Shown one piece after another: positions 24,011-31,410 of a DNA stretch of 41,830 nucleotides. The notes beneath the pieces are model-generated. The model did no database searches, had not been told where the DNA came from, and saw only the letters and a list, made by a program, of their open reading frames with translations. Each line of letters begins with the position of its first letter. The first letter of the stretch is position 1. The translations under genes were made by a program, and so were the position numbers. The DNA is from Candidatus Neoruminococcus faecicola (GTDB taxonomy: Bacteria > Bacillota > Clostridia > Oscillospirales > Ruminococcaceae): positions 1 to 41,830 of the forward strand of contig CAJFPC010000028.1 of NCBI GenBank assembly GCA_904398325.1, given 5' to 3'.

Positions 24011-26215
24011 ATGCCGGCGGAGGAAAAACTGACAGAACTGGTGGGCACGGTGGAGGAGATCGTGTTCCGCAATGAGGAGACCGGTTTCACCGTACTGGAA
24101 CTCAGCGACGGGGTGCAGCTGCACACGGTGGTGGGGGAGATCCCTGGCATCGACCTGGGCGAGGAGGTGCGGGTGACCGGTTCCTTTGTCATGCATCCCT
24201 CCTACGGCGCCCAGTTTAAGGGCGTGATGTTCCAGCGGCAGCTGCCCAGCTCCAGCGCCGCCATTTACAAATACCTTTCCTCCGGCGCCATCAAGGGGGT
24301 AGGCAAGGCCATCGCCCGCCGCCTGGTGGACGCCTTCGGGGAGAAGACCCTCCAGATTATGGAGGAGAGCCCCTGGCTGCTCAGCGAGGTGAAGGGCATC
24401 TCCCCCAAAAAAGCGGAGCAGATCGCCAAGGAATTCCAGCGGATGTTCGGCATCCGCACGGTGATGGCGTTTTTATCCTCCTACGGCATCGATACGCCCT
24501 ATGCCATCCGCGTCTGGCGCTTGTGGGAGAACACGGCGGCGGACGTGATCCGGGAAAACCCTTACGCCCTCTGCTGCGAAGAGGTGGGCCTGCCCTTTGA
24601 GGAGGCGGACCGGGTGGCGGAGCAGCTGGGCTTTGAAGCGGACAGCCCCTGCCGCCGCCGGGGGGTGCTGCTGCATGTGCTGCGCCACAACCTGGAAAAC
24701 GGCCACTGCTGCCTGCCCTGGGAAAAGCTGATCCTGGCCGCCGCCCAGATGGTGGGGCTGACCAGTGAGGAGATGGAAGAGACCGCCGAAGAGCTGGCGG
24801 CGGAGGAGAGCGTCATTTCCGACACGGCGGAGGGGGTGCGCTATGCCTATCTGCCCGAGCTCTATGAGGCGGAAACCTATGTGGCGGGGCGCATCCGCAT
24901 GATGACCATGCTGCAGTCCCCCAAGGAAGAGGGCTGCGAAGCCGAGATCGCCCGCATGGAGCGCCAGGAGGGCATCACCTATGCCGCTCTGCAGCGGCAG
25001 GCCATCCGGCAGGCGGCCGGCTGCAACGTGCTGGTGCTTACCGGCGGGCCGGGCACCGGCAAAACCACCACCCTGAAGGCGATCCTGCAGGTGCTGGAGG
25101 ACCGGGGCCTTTCGGTGGCGCTGGCGGCCCCCACCGGCCGCGCAGCCAAGCGCATGAGCCAGCTGACCGGGCGGGAGGCCAAGACCATCCACCGGCTGCT
25201 GGAGGTGGATTACCGCGACCAGGCCGGCCACAGCAGCTTTAAGCGCAATGAAAAGAATCCCCTGCCCCAGGATGCGGTGATTGTGGATGAGATGAGCATG
25301 GTGGATATCCTGCTCATGCACAGCCTGATGAAGGCGCTGCGCATGAGCTGCAAGCTGATCCTGGTGGGCGACCCGGACCAGCTGCCCTCGGTGGGGCCGG
25401 GCAACGTGCTGAAGGACCTGATCGACAGCGAACGGGTGCCGGCGGTACACCTGAGTGAGGTGTTCCGCCAGGCGGCCCAGAGCCTGATCGTCACCAATGC
25501 CCACGCCATCGTTTCCGGCGAGGTGCCGGAGCTGGGCAAGCGGGATAATGATTTCTTCCTGCTGGCCCGCAGCTCCCTGGAGGCGGTGGCAGCCACGGCG
25601 GCGGACCTGTGCCAGATCCGCCTGCCTCGCAGCTATGGCTATTCCCCCATGGAGGATATCCAGGTCATCTGCCCCACCCGGCAGGGGCTGATCGGCACGG
25701 TGCATATGAATGCGGTGCTGCAGCAGCGGCTCAATCCCCCCGCGCCGGAAAAGGACGAGTTTAAAAACGGCGCCTACCTGTTCCGCACCGGCGATAAGGT
25801 GATGCAGATCAAGAACAATTACGACATTCTCTACCAGCGGGACGACGGGGAAGAGGGCATGGGCATTTTCAACGGTGACATCGGCACCATCGAGCTGATC
25901 GATCTGCCCAGCCAGTCGGTGCTGGTGCGCTTTGACGACCGGGTGGCGGAATACAGCTTCGAGATGGCCGGGGAGCTGGAGCTGGCTTATGCCATCACCG
26001 TTCACAAGAGCCAGGGCAACGAGTTTGAGGCGGTGATCCTGCCCCTTTACGGCAGCCACGGGAAGCTTTATTACCGCAATCTGCTGTATACGGCGGTGAC
26101 CCGGGCTAAAAAACTGCTGGTCATTGTGGGCAGCGCCGCCTCGGTGCAGCGCATGGTGCAGAACAACCGCAAAACCCTGCGGTACACAAATTTGAAGGCA
26201 TTTTTGCAGGAATAA
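24011..26215 (+). CDS. recD2: RecD2-type DNA helicase
   Basis: RecD2 is a superfamily 1B 5'-3' DNA helicase that works in repair without RecBC. The 734-aa protein has an N-terminal OB-like domain (GTVEEIVFRNEETGFTVLEL, 20 residues), tandem helix-hairpin-helix segments (GAIKGVGKAIARRLVDAFG and VKGISPKKAEQIAKEF), Walker A GGPGTGKTT near residue 345, motif II VDEMSMVD, GDPDQLPSVGPG, and the C-terminal UvrD-like motif AITVHKSQGNEFEAV. ATG 24011 follows GCGGAGGAAG. comFC starts 6 bases after its stop, so the two are probably co-transcribed. Confidence 0.95.
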   Translation: MPAEEKLTELVGTVEEIVFRNEETGFTVLELSDGVQLHTVVGEIPGIDLGEEVRVTGSFVMHPSYGAQFKGVMFQRQLPSSSAAIYKYLSSGAIKGVGKAIARRLVDAFGEKTLQIMEESPWLLSEVKGISPKKAEQIAKEFQRMFGIRTVMAFLSSYGIDTPYAIRVWRLWENTAADVIRENPYALCCEEVGLPFEEADRVAEQLGFEADSPCRRRGVLLHVLRHNLENGHCCLPWEKLILAAAQMVGLTSEEMEETAEELAAEESVISDTAEGVRYAYLPELYEAETYVAGRIRMMTMLQSPKEEGCEAEIARMERQEGITYAALQRQAIRQAAGCNVLVLTGGPGTGKTTTLKAILQVLEDRGLSVALAAPTGRAAKRMSQLTGREAKTIHRLLEVDYRDQAGHSSFKRNEKNPLPQDAVIVDEMSMVDILLMHSLMKALRMSCKLILVGDPDQLPSVGPGNVLKDLIDSERVPAVHLSEVFRQAAQSLIVTNAHAIVSGEVPELGKRDNDFFLLARSSLEAVAATAADLCQIRLPRSYGYSPMEDIQVICPTRQGLIGTVHMNAVLQQRLNPPAPEKDEFKNGAYLFRTGDKVMQIKNNYDILYQRDDGEEGMGIFNGDIGTIELIDLPSQSVLVRFDDRVAEYSFEMAGELELAYAITVHKSQGNEFEAVILPLYGSHGKLYYRNLLYTAVTRAKKLLVIVGSAASVQRMVQNNRKTLRYTNLKAFLQE

Positions 26216-26221
26216 GAAGCT

Positions 26222-26977
26222 ATGATTCGATTGTTTCACGCGCTGGGGGACCTGGTGTTCCCGCCCAGATGTATTTTTTGCGGGGAGGTGACAGCCCATC
26301 GGGGCTGCCGCTGTGACAAATGCGGCCGCACGCCTCCGCAGGCAGATCCCCGCCCCCGCTGCCCCGGCTGCGGCAAGCTGCAGGAGGGCTGCGTCTGCGC
26401 AGAGCATGACTTCCGCTTTGACGGGGCGGCGGCGCCTTTTCCCTATGAGGGGGAGATGGTCTCTGCCGTGCTGCAGGCCAAGGAAAACTGCAACCGCGAC
26501 GCGCTGGATTTTTTTGCCGGGCATATGGCCGGGGCGGCCCGGGCCGCCGGATGGAAGGCGACACTGGTCACCTGGGTGCCCATGCATCCGGAAAAGGAAC
26601 GGGAGCGCGGCTATAATCCCGCCCGGGAGCTGGCGGAGCTGACCGCCGCCCGGCTGCGGCTGCCCGCCCGGGAGCTGCTGCGCAAACGCCGGCAGAACCC
26701 GCCGCAGCACACCCTTTCCGCCGGGGAGCGGTGGGAGAATATCCGCGATGTGTTCGGCCGGGCGGTGCTGACGCCGCTGAAAAACCACCGGGTGATCCTG
26801 GTGGATGATATTTTGACCACCGGGGCCACGGCTGACGCCTGTGCCGCCGCGCTGAAAAAGATGGGCGCGAAAAAGGTGTGGGTGCTCTCGGCGGCCTCGA
26901 CGGAAAAACACTGCTTGCATGAGCCGCCAAAGGAAATTATAATAGAAGAGCGACATTTCACAGATAGGGGAGATTAA
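26222..26977 (+). CDS. comFC: ComFC-family phosphoribosyltransferase-like protein
   Basis: ComFC-type proteins act with ComFA in natural DNA uptake, though they occur widely without competence. The 251-aa protein has an N-terminal zinc ribbon with two Cys clusters (CIFCGEV plus CDKCG, and CPGCGKLQEGCVC) and a type I phosphoribosyltransferase domain with VILVDDILTTGAT near residue 190 and the RGYNPARELAE motif. It follows recD2 by 6 bases; no comFA helicase is adjacent. Its last codons contain the mreB promoter. Confidence 0.9.
   Translation: MIRLFHALGDLVFPPRCIFCGEVTAHRGCRCDKCGRTPPQADPRPRCPGCGKLQEGCVCAEHDFRFDGAAAPFPYEGEMVSAVLQAKENCNRDALDFFAGHMAGAARAAGWKATLVTWVPMHPEKERERGYNPARELAELTAARLRLPARELLRKRRQNPPQHTLSAGERWENIRDVFGRAVLTPLKNHRVILVDDILTTGATADACAAALKKMGAKKVWVLSAASTEKHCLHEPPKEIIIEERHFTDRGD
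26915..26943 (+). promoter_or_regulatory. sigma-A promoter of mreB
   Basis: TTGCAT at 26915, 17 bp, TATAAT at 26938, inside the comFC 3' end and 38 bases before the mreB ATG. Confidence 0.72.
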
Positions 26978-26980
26978 AGC

Positions 26981-27991
26981 ATGGCGCATGATATCGGCAT
27001 TGACCTTGGCACCACCAAGGTGATGGTATATGACAGCGAAGAAGGCATTGTGCTGCGGGAGCCGTCGGTGGTGGCGGTCAACAACAAGACCGGCCAGGTG
27101 CTGGCCGTGGGGGAGGACGCCTATATCATGGTGGGCAAAACCCCCTCGCATATCAGCGCCATCTGGCCGCTGATCGACGGGGTCATCTCCGATTATGACA
27201 TGACCAAGGAGATGATCCGTCACTTTGTCACCAAGGCCAGCGGCCGCAAGCTGATCAAGCCCCGGGTGGCCATCTGCATCCCTTCCGGCATTACGGATGT
27301 GGAATCCCGTGCGGTGATCGACACCGCCGTCACCGCCGGCGCCCGCAAGGTCTATTTGATCGAGGAGCCGGTGGCGGCGGCCATCGGCGCCGGCATCGAC
27401 ATCATGAAGCCGGACGGCAACGCGGTCATTGATATCGGCGGCGGTACCTGCGATATTGCCGTTATTTCCATGGGCGGCATTGTGCAGAAGGATTCCATCA
27501 AGCTGGCGGGCAATAAATTCGACCAGGCCATCATCAAGGCCACCCGCAATAAATACGGCGTGCTCATCGGTGAAAAAACCGCCGAGCAGGTCAAAAAGGA
27601 TGTGGGCAGCGTCTTCCCGCTGGAAAATAAATCCACCGAGCTCAAGGGCCGCAACCTGGTCACCGGCCTGCCTCAGCGGCTGACGGTGCATACGGAGGAT
27701 TATTACGACGATCTGATGGAGCTGGCCGAGCAGGTGGTGGCCTCCATGCTGTCGGTGTTTGAAAAGACCCCGCCGGAATTGGTGGGCGACATCCACACCA
27801 ACGGCATCTGCATGACCGGCGGCGGCTCCCTGCTGGACGGTCTGGACCGGCTGATGGCCCAGCGCACCGGCGTAGCAGTGCACATCGCCGAGCACCCGGT
27901 GGACTGTGTGGCTATCGGCACCGGAAAGTCTTTCCAATACCTGGAAGACCTGCTGGACGGGATCACTTCTCCCAACACCCATTCCCATTAA
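26981..27991 (+). CDS. mreB: MreB/Mbl-family actin-like cell shape protein
   Basis: This actin-like ATPase forms membrane-associated filaments that guide lateral wall synthesis. The 336-aa protein shows phosphate loop 1 (GIDLGTTKVMVY), phosphate loop 2 (VIDIGGGTCDIAVIS), the adenosine motif (TGGGSLLDGLDRL) and IEEPVAAAIGAG. There is no mreC or mreD nearby, so it may be the Mbl- or MreBH-like paralogue rather than the mreBCD copy; I cannot settle that. The start follows AGGGGAG, and a terminator follows the gene. Confidence 0.93.
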   Translation: MAHDIGIDLGTTKVMVYDSEEGIVLREPSVVAVNNKTGQVLAVGEDAYIMVGKTPSHISAIWPLIDGVISDYDMTKEMIRHFVTKASGRKLIKPRVAICIPSGITDVESRAVIDTAVTAGARKVYLIEEPVAAAIGAGIDIMKPDGNAVIDIGGGTCDIAVISMGGIVQKDSIKLAGNKFDQAIIKATRNKYGVLIGEKTAEQVKKDVGSVFPLENKSTELKGRNLVTGLPQRLTVHTEDYYDDLMELAEQVVASMLSVFEKTPPELVGDIHTNGICMTGGGSLLDGLDRLMAQRTGVAVHIAEHPVDCVAIGTGKSFQYLEDLLDGITSPNTHSH

Positions 27992-28005
27992 CTAGGCCAA
28001 AACAG

Positions 28006-28031
28006 AGCGTCCGCACTGCGGGCGCTTTTTC
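28006..28031 (+). terminator. Terminator after mreB
   Basis: AGCGTCCGC and GCGGGCGCT pair (one G-T) around a short loop, followed by TTTTTC. Confidence 0.85.
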
Positions 28032-28052
28032 TTTTCGGAAGGATGGCCGGCG

Positions 28053-28083
28053 CGGATAGAAAGGCTGCCGCTGCGCCATACTA
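28053..28083 (+). promoter_or_regulatory. Candidate sporulation (sigma-G/F-like) promoter of the coat pair
   Basis: CATACTA at 28077 fits the sigma-G -10 consensus CATAMTA; CGGATA at 28053 is 18 bp upstream and matches TGAATA at four of six positions. No good sigma-A promoter is present between the mreB terminator and the gene at 28104. Confidence 0.35.
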
Positions 28084-28103
28084 GAAGAAAAGGAAAGGGA
28101 CGG

Positions 28104-28301
28104 ATGCACATGGAACCGCTGACCGAAGGGGAAATCGCCGCGCTGGGCCGCCAGCTGGAGCTGGAGGAGTTCCTGGCAAAAAAATATGCCGCCTATGCCC
28201 TCATGGTGGAGGATCCGCAGCTGAAAACCAAGTTTGAGCAGTATGCGGCAGTCCACCGCAACCATACCGCCTCGCTGCGGGCGATGGCGGGCGCCAGCTG
28301 A
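28104..28301 (+). CDS. Small ferritin-like/coat-associated helical protein
   Basis: The 65-aa protein is predicted helical (LTEGEIAALGRQLELEEFL, then YAAYALMVEDPQLKTKFEQY and HRNHTASLRAM, each helix listed apart). This two-helix, His-containing pattern is typical of the small genes that accompany cotF in Clostridia, often annotated as spore coat proteins. The start ATG 28104 or 28110 follows AGGAAAGGGA. It sits 12 bases upstream of the cotF gene and shares its operon. The function as a spore coat component is inferred from context. Confidence 0.7.
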   Translation: MHMEPLTEGEIAALGRQLELEEFLAKKYAAYALMVEDPQLKTKFEQYAAVHRNHTASLRAMAGAS

Positions 28302-28313
28302 GGAGGGAAAGCG

Positions 28314-28601
28314 ATGTGGGGCAGAAAAAAGGGCGCCTGGACCGACCGGGACATGCTCACCGACCTGATGCATGCGCAGGATCTGGCCATCAGCTGCCGC
28401 AGCGCCGATCTGACCGAATTTACCGACCCGCAGCGGATGCGGCAGATGACCGACCTGTTTGCGGAGGAGTATCAGATCCGGCAGGAGCTGTACGCAGAGA
28501 TGAAAAAACGCGGCTGGGCCAAAAGCTGCCAGGCTCCCGCCCAGGCGGTGCAGCAGTTCCGGCGCAGCCTGGCCGCCGGGCAGCCGGGCCGGGAAAACTG
28601 A
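28314..28601 (+). CDS. cotF: CotF-family spore coat protein
   Basis: The 95-aa protein matches the CotF domain: WTDRDMLTDLMHAQDLAISC at its start, a central TDPQRMRQMTDLFAEEYQIR segment, and the C-terminal MKKRGW motif before a Gln/Ala-rich tail. CotF-type proteins are spore coat components in Bacillus and Clostridia. It starts at ATG 28314 after GAGGGAAAG and forms a pair with the gene at 28104. A strong terminator follows. It supports a functional sporulation programme. Confidence 0.85.
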   Translation: MWGRKKGAWTDRDMLTDLMHAQDLAISCRSADLTEFTDPQRMRQMTDLFAEEYQIRQELYAEMKKRGWAKSCQAPAQAVQQFRRSLAAGQPGREN

Positions 28602-28603
28602 AG

Positions 28604-28636
28604 AAAAAACAGGGCCCTCCGGCGCCCTGTTTTTTT
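28604..28636 (+). terminator. Terminator after cotF
   Basis: AAAAAACAGGGC and GCCCTGTTTTTT pair around an 8-nt loop; the T-run completes it. Confidence 0.9.
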
Positions 28637-28664
28637 GCCTGCCGGGGATTTTTGCGGCGGGCGG

Positions 28665-28693
28665 TTGCCATCCCGGCGGAAAAAAGGTATAAT
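28665..28693 (+). promoter_or_regulatory. sigma-A promoter of pcrA
   Basis: TTGCCA at 28665, 17 bp, TATAAT at 28688, about 85 bases before the gene start. Confidence 0.72.
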
Positions 28694-28777
28694 TTGAAAT
28701 AGTTTTCAGCCGCGGGCGGACAGCGGAAAATCCCCGCGGCTGCTCCTTTTATTTTGCGAGAGATAGGCGGTTTTGGC

Positions 28778-31126
28778 ATGTTAAATGAATATCTGGCGGC
28801 GCGCAGAAGCGCCATCGAGCGGTATTTTTCCCATATGAACTCCATGCAGCGCAAGGCTGTGTGCAAGACGGAGGGCCCGGTGCTGATCCTGGCGGGGGCG
28901 GGCAGCGGAAAAACCACGGTGCTGATCAACCGGGTAGCCAACCTGCTGCTGTTCGGCCGCGCCTATGAATCGGAGGAGACGGCCGGCCCGGTGACAGAGG
29001 AGGAGCTGGCGTATCTGCGTGCCTACGCCCGGGGGGAGCATGACGACATCGAAGGGGTGCGCCCCCTTGTTGCCTGCCGCCCGGTGGAGCCCTGGCGGGT
29101 GCTGGCTATCACCTTCACCAACAAAGCCGCCGGGGAATTAAAAAGCCGCCTGGCTGCCCAGCTGGGCCCGGCGGGGGAGGAGGTTTCGGCCTCGACCTTC
29201 CATTCGGCGTGCGTGCGCATCCTGCGCCGGGAGATCGGCGCGCTGGGGTATGCTTCCTCTTTTACTATTTATGATACGGATGATTCCCTGCGGGTCATCA
29301 AGGAAATCCTCAAGGCGGGCAACATCGACGAAAAGCGCTTTGCCCCCCGGTCCGTGCTCTCCTTCATCAGCCAGTACAAGGACAGCTTCCGCTCGCTGGA
29401 GGAATTTGGCGTCACGGCGGATCATTTTTATCTGAACACCTGCGCCAAAATCTATACCGAGTACCAGCGCCGCTTAAAGGCTGCCAACGCCCTGGATTTT
29501 GACGATATCATCGTGCAGACGGTGCGCCTGTTTCAGGAGCATCCGGACGTGCTGGAAAAATATCAGAATTATTACCGCTATATTATGGTGGATGAATACC
29601 AGGACACCAACAACGCCCAGTATCTGCTGGTGAGCCTGCTGGCCCGCAAGTACCAGAACCTGTGCGTGGTGGGCGACGACGACCAGAGCATCTATAAATT
29701 CCGCGGGGCCACCATCGAGAACATCCTCTCCTTCGAGCGGCAGTTCCCCGGCGCCACCGTCATCCGCCTGGAGCAGAACTACCGCTGCACCCAGAAGATC
29801 CTGGACGCCGCCAACGCGGTTATCGCCAACAACACCCAGCGCAAGGGCAAAAACCTCTGGACTGAAAACGAGACGGGGGAGCTCATCCAGGCCTATACCG
29901 CCCAGGACGAAATGGGCGAGGCCCGTTTTATCGCCGACACCGTGCTGGAGGCGGTCAAGGACGGGGCGAAATTTTCCGACCATGCGGTGCTCTACCGCAT
30001 GAACGCCCAGGCCAATACCATCGAGCGCGCCCTGGTTAAATCGGGGGTGCCCTACCGCATCATCGGGGGGCTGCGCTTTTATGAGCGCAAGGAGATCCGG
30101 GATATCCTGGCCTATCTGCAGGTCATTAACAACCCGGCGGATAACCTGCGGCTGCGGCGCATCATCAACGAGCCCCGCCGCGGCATTGGGGACAGCACCC
30201 TGGCCGCCGCCGGCGAAATCGCCGACGCGCTGGGGCTGAGCCTGTATGAGGTGCTCAGCCATGCGGAGGAATATGCGCCCATCGCCGCCCGGCGGCAGCC
30301 GCTGCAGCGCTTCTGCCAGATGATGGATCACTTTATCGCCGCCCGGGATTCCGGCGCTGCCCTGGAGGACCTTTTGGATCTGGTGCTCACCGAAAGCGGC
30401 TACCAGGAGGCGCTGCTCAAGGAGGGGCCGGAGGGCCAGGGCAGGCTGGAAAATATTGAGGAGCTCAAATCCAATATGGTGAAGTTTGAGGAGGAAAACG
30501 AGGACGGAGGGCTCGCGGAGTTTTTGGAGGAAATCTCCCTCTACACCGACCTGGATAACTACGACCCCGACACTGACGCGGTGACGCTGATGACGCTGCA
30601 TTCCGCCAAGGGGCTGGAGTTCCCCACCGTGTTTATCGCCGGCATGGAGGAGGGGGTCTTCCCCGGCATGCAGGCGATCCTCAACCCCGAAGAGGTGGAG
30701 GAGGAGCGCCGCCTGGCCTATGTGGGCATCACCCGGGCCAAAAAACACCTCTATCTGACGATGGCGCAGCAGCGCCTCATTTACGGCAAGACCAACCGCA
30801 ACCGTTCCAGCCGCTTTGTGCGGGAAATCCCCAAGGCGCTGCTCCACGAGACCGGAGAAAACCTCACCACCCGCCGCCTGGATGCCGCCCCGGCCCAGCG
30901 GGAGCGCAAAGTGTTCGGCCGGGAGCTGGGGGTGGGTGCCGGGGCGCCGCAGGCCGGCAGCGCCGGCAGCTTTGCCCCCGGGGACCGGGTGCGCCACAGG
31001 ACCTTCGGGGAAGGGATGGTGCTTTCCGCCACCCCCATGGGCGGCGACCACCTGCTGGAAATCGCCTTTGACAGCGTGGGAACCAAAAAGATCATGGCCA
31101 ATTTCGCCCGCCTCACCAAAGCGTGA
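28778..31126 (+). CDS. pcrA: PcrA/UvrD-type ATP-dependent DNA helicase
   Basis: This superfamily 1A 3'-5' helicase acts in nucleotide excision repair, removal of recombinase filaments and transcription-replication conflicts. The 782-aa protein has Walker A AGAGSGKTT near residue 38, motif Ia AITFTNKAA, motif II VDEYQDTN, motif III VGDDDQSIYKFRGA, motif IV LEQNYR, motif V LMTLHSAKGLEFP and motif VI YVGITRAKK. The C-terminus has the Tudor-like RNA-polymerase-binding domain (GDRVRHRTFGEGMV). About 45 extra residues lie between motif I and Ia. ATG 28778 is chosen over an upstream TTG at 28754. It stands alone with promoter and terminator. Confidence 0.95.
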   Translation: MLNEYLAARRSAIERYFSHMNSMQRKAVCKTEGPVLILAGAGSGKTTVLINRVANLLLFGRAYESEETAGPVTEEELAYLRAYARGEHDDIEGVRPLVACRPVEPWRVLAITFTNKAAGELKSRLAAQLGPAGEEVSASTFHSACVRILRREIGALGYASSFTIYDTDDSLRVIKEILKAGNIDEKRFAPRSVLSFISQYKDSFRSLEEFGVTADHFYLNTCAKIYTEYQRRLKAANALDFDDIIVQTVRLFQEHPDVLEKYQNYYRYIMVDEYQDTNNAQYLLVSLLARKYQNLCVVGDDDQSIYKFRGATIENILSFERQFPGATVIRLEQNYRCTQKILDAANAVIANNTQRKGKNLWTENETGELIQAYTAQDEMGEARFIADTVLEAVKDGAKFSDHAVLYRMNAQANTIERALVKSGVPYRIIGGLRFYERKEIRDILAYLQVINNPADNLRLRRIINEPRRGIGDSTLAAAGEIADALGLSLYEVLSHAEEYAPIAARRQPLQRFCQMMDHFIAARDSGAALEDLLDLVLTESGYQEALLKEGPEGQGRLENIEELKSNMVKFEEENEDGGLAEFLEEISLYTDLDNYDPDTDAVTLMTLHSAKGLEFPTVFIAGMEEGVFPGMQAILNPEEVEEERRLAYVGITRAKKHLYLTMAQQRLIYGKTNRNRSSRFVREIPKALLHETGENLTTRRLDAAPAQRERKVFGRELGVGAGAPQAGSAGSFAPGDRVRHRTFGEGMVLSATPMGGDHLLEIAFDSVGTKKIMANFARLTKA

Positions 31127-31147
31127 CCGGCCGCATAGAATGACAGC

Positions 31148-31186
31148 AAAGAGGACGTATCCAAAGGGATGGCGTCCTCTTTTTTT
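31148..31186 (+). terminator. Terminator after pcrA
   Basis: AAAGAGGACG (31148-31157) pairs with CGTCCTCTTT (31173-31182), followed by further T residues. Confidence 0.88.
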
Positions 31187-31234
31187 GCCGGCAGCAGAAA
31201 AGGGGAAAGATTTTCTCCCCGAAAGAAAAAAGGA

Positions 31235-31261
31235 ACAATCAAGGCGGCCTTTCATAGTATG
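31235..31261 (+). promoter_or_regulatory. Candidate sigma-K-type promoter of the interrupted gene
   Basis: AC at 31235, a 16-bp spacer and CATAGTATG at 31253 fit the B. subtilis sigma-K pattern (AC, 16-17 bp, CATANNNTA) except for the last base. It lies 45 bases before the ATG at 31306. No sigma-A promoter competes after the pcrA terminator. Short consensus, so moderate weight only. Confidence 0.4.
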
Positions 31262-31305
31262 TAATAAATGTTTTCCCAGCATTTTGTGAGAATGGAGGAC
31301 TTGAT

Positions 31306-31410
31306 ATGTCAGAAGCAAAATACTGTGGTCAGAAGCCTGGCAACCTCAACCTGTTCAAAGAGGCCATGACCATCGAAGCCAAGCGGATCTATGATTCCTG
31401 TTCCGAATAA
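31306..31410 (+). pseudogene. 5' fragment of a Cys-rich gene split by the 9.6-kb element
   Basis: ATG 31306 has a good GGAGGAC ribosome site and encodes 34 residues beginning MSEAKYCGQKPG and ending RIYDSCSE. The frame closes at a TAA that belongs to the inserted DNA. If the DNA is joined at the shared TTCCGA (31401-31406 with 41000-41005), codon TCC is followed by GAC and the frame runs on through DRDCLEDLQVYF to the stop at 41696, giving a 263-aa protein with 23 cysteines. The segment RIYDSCSDRDCLEDL has the look of a conserved motif, and I believe similar uninterrupted proteins occur in other Clostridia, which I cannot verify here. It is therefore the start of an interrupted gene, not a peptide gene. 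Confidence 0.85.

Noticed and set aside
24473..27988. Minus-strand open frame of 1171 codons antisense to recD2, comFC and mreB
   Set aside because: It spans three clear genes and their joints and has shadow-like composition; such frames arise from codon bias in GC-rich DNA.
31306..31410. Stand-alone 34-residue small protein
   Set aside because: Its frame continues perfectly in the segment at 41004 once the element is removed, so it is better read as a gene fragment.
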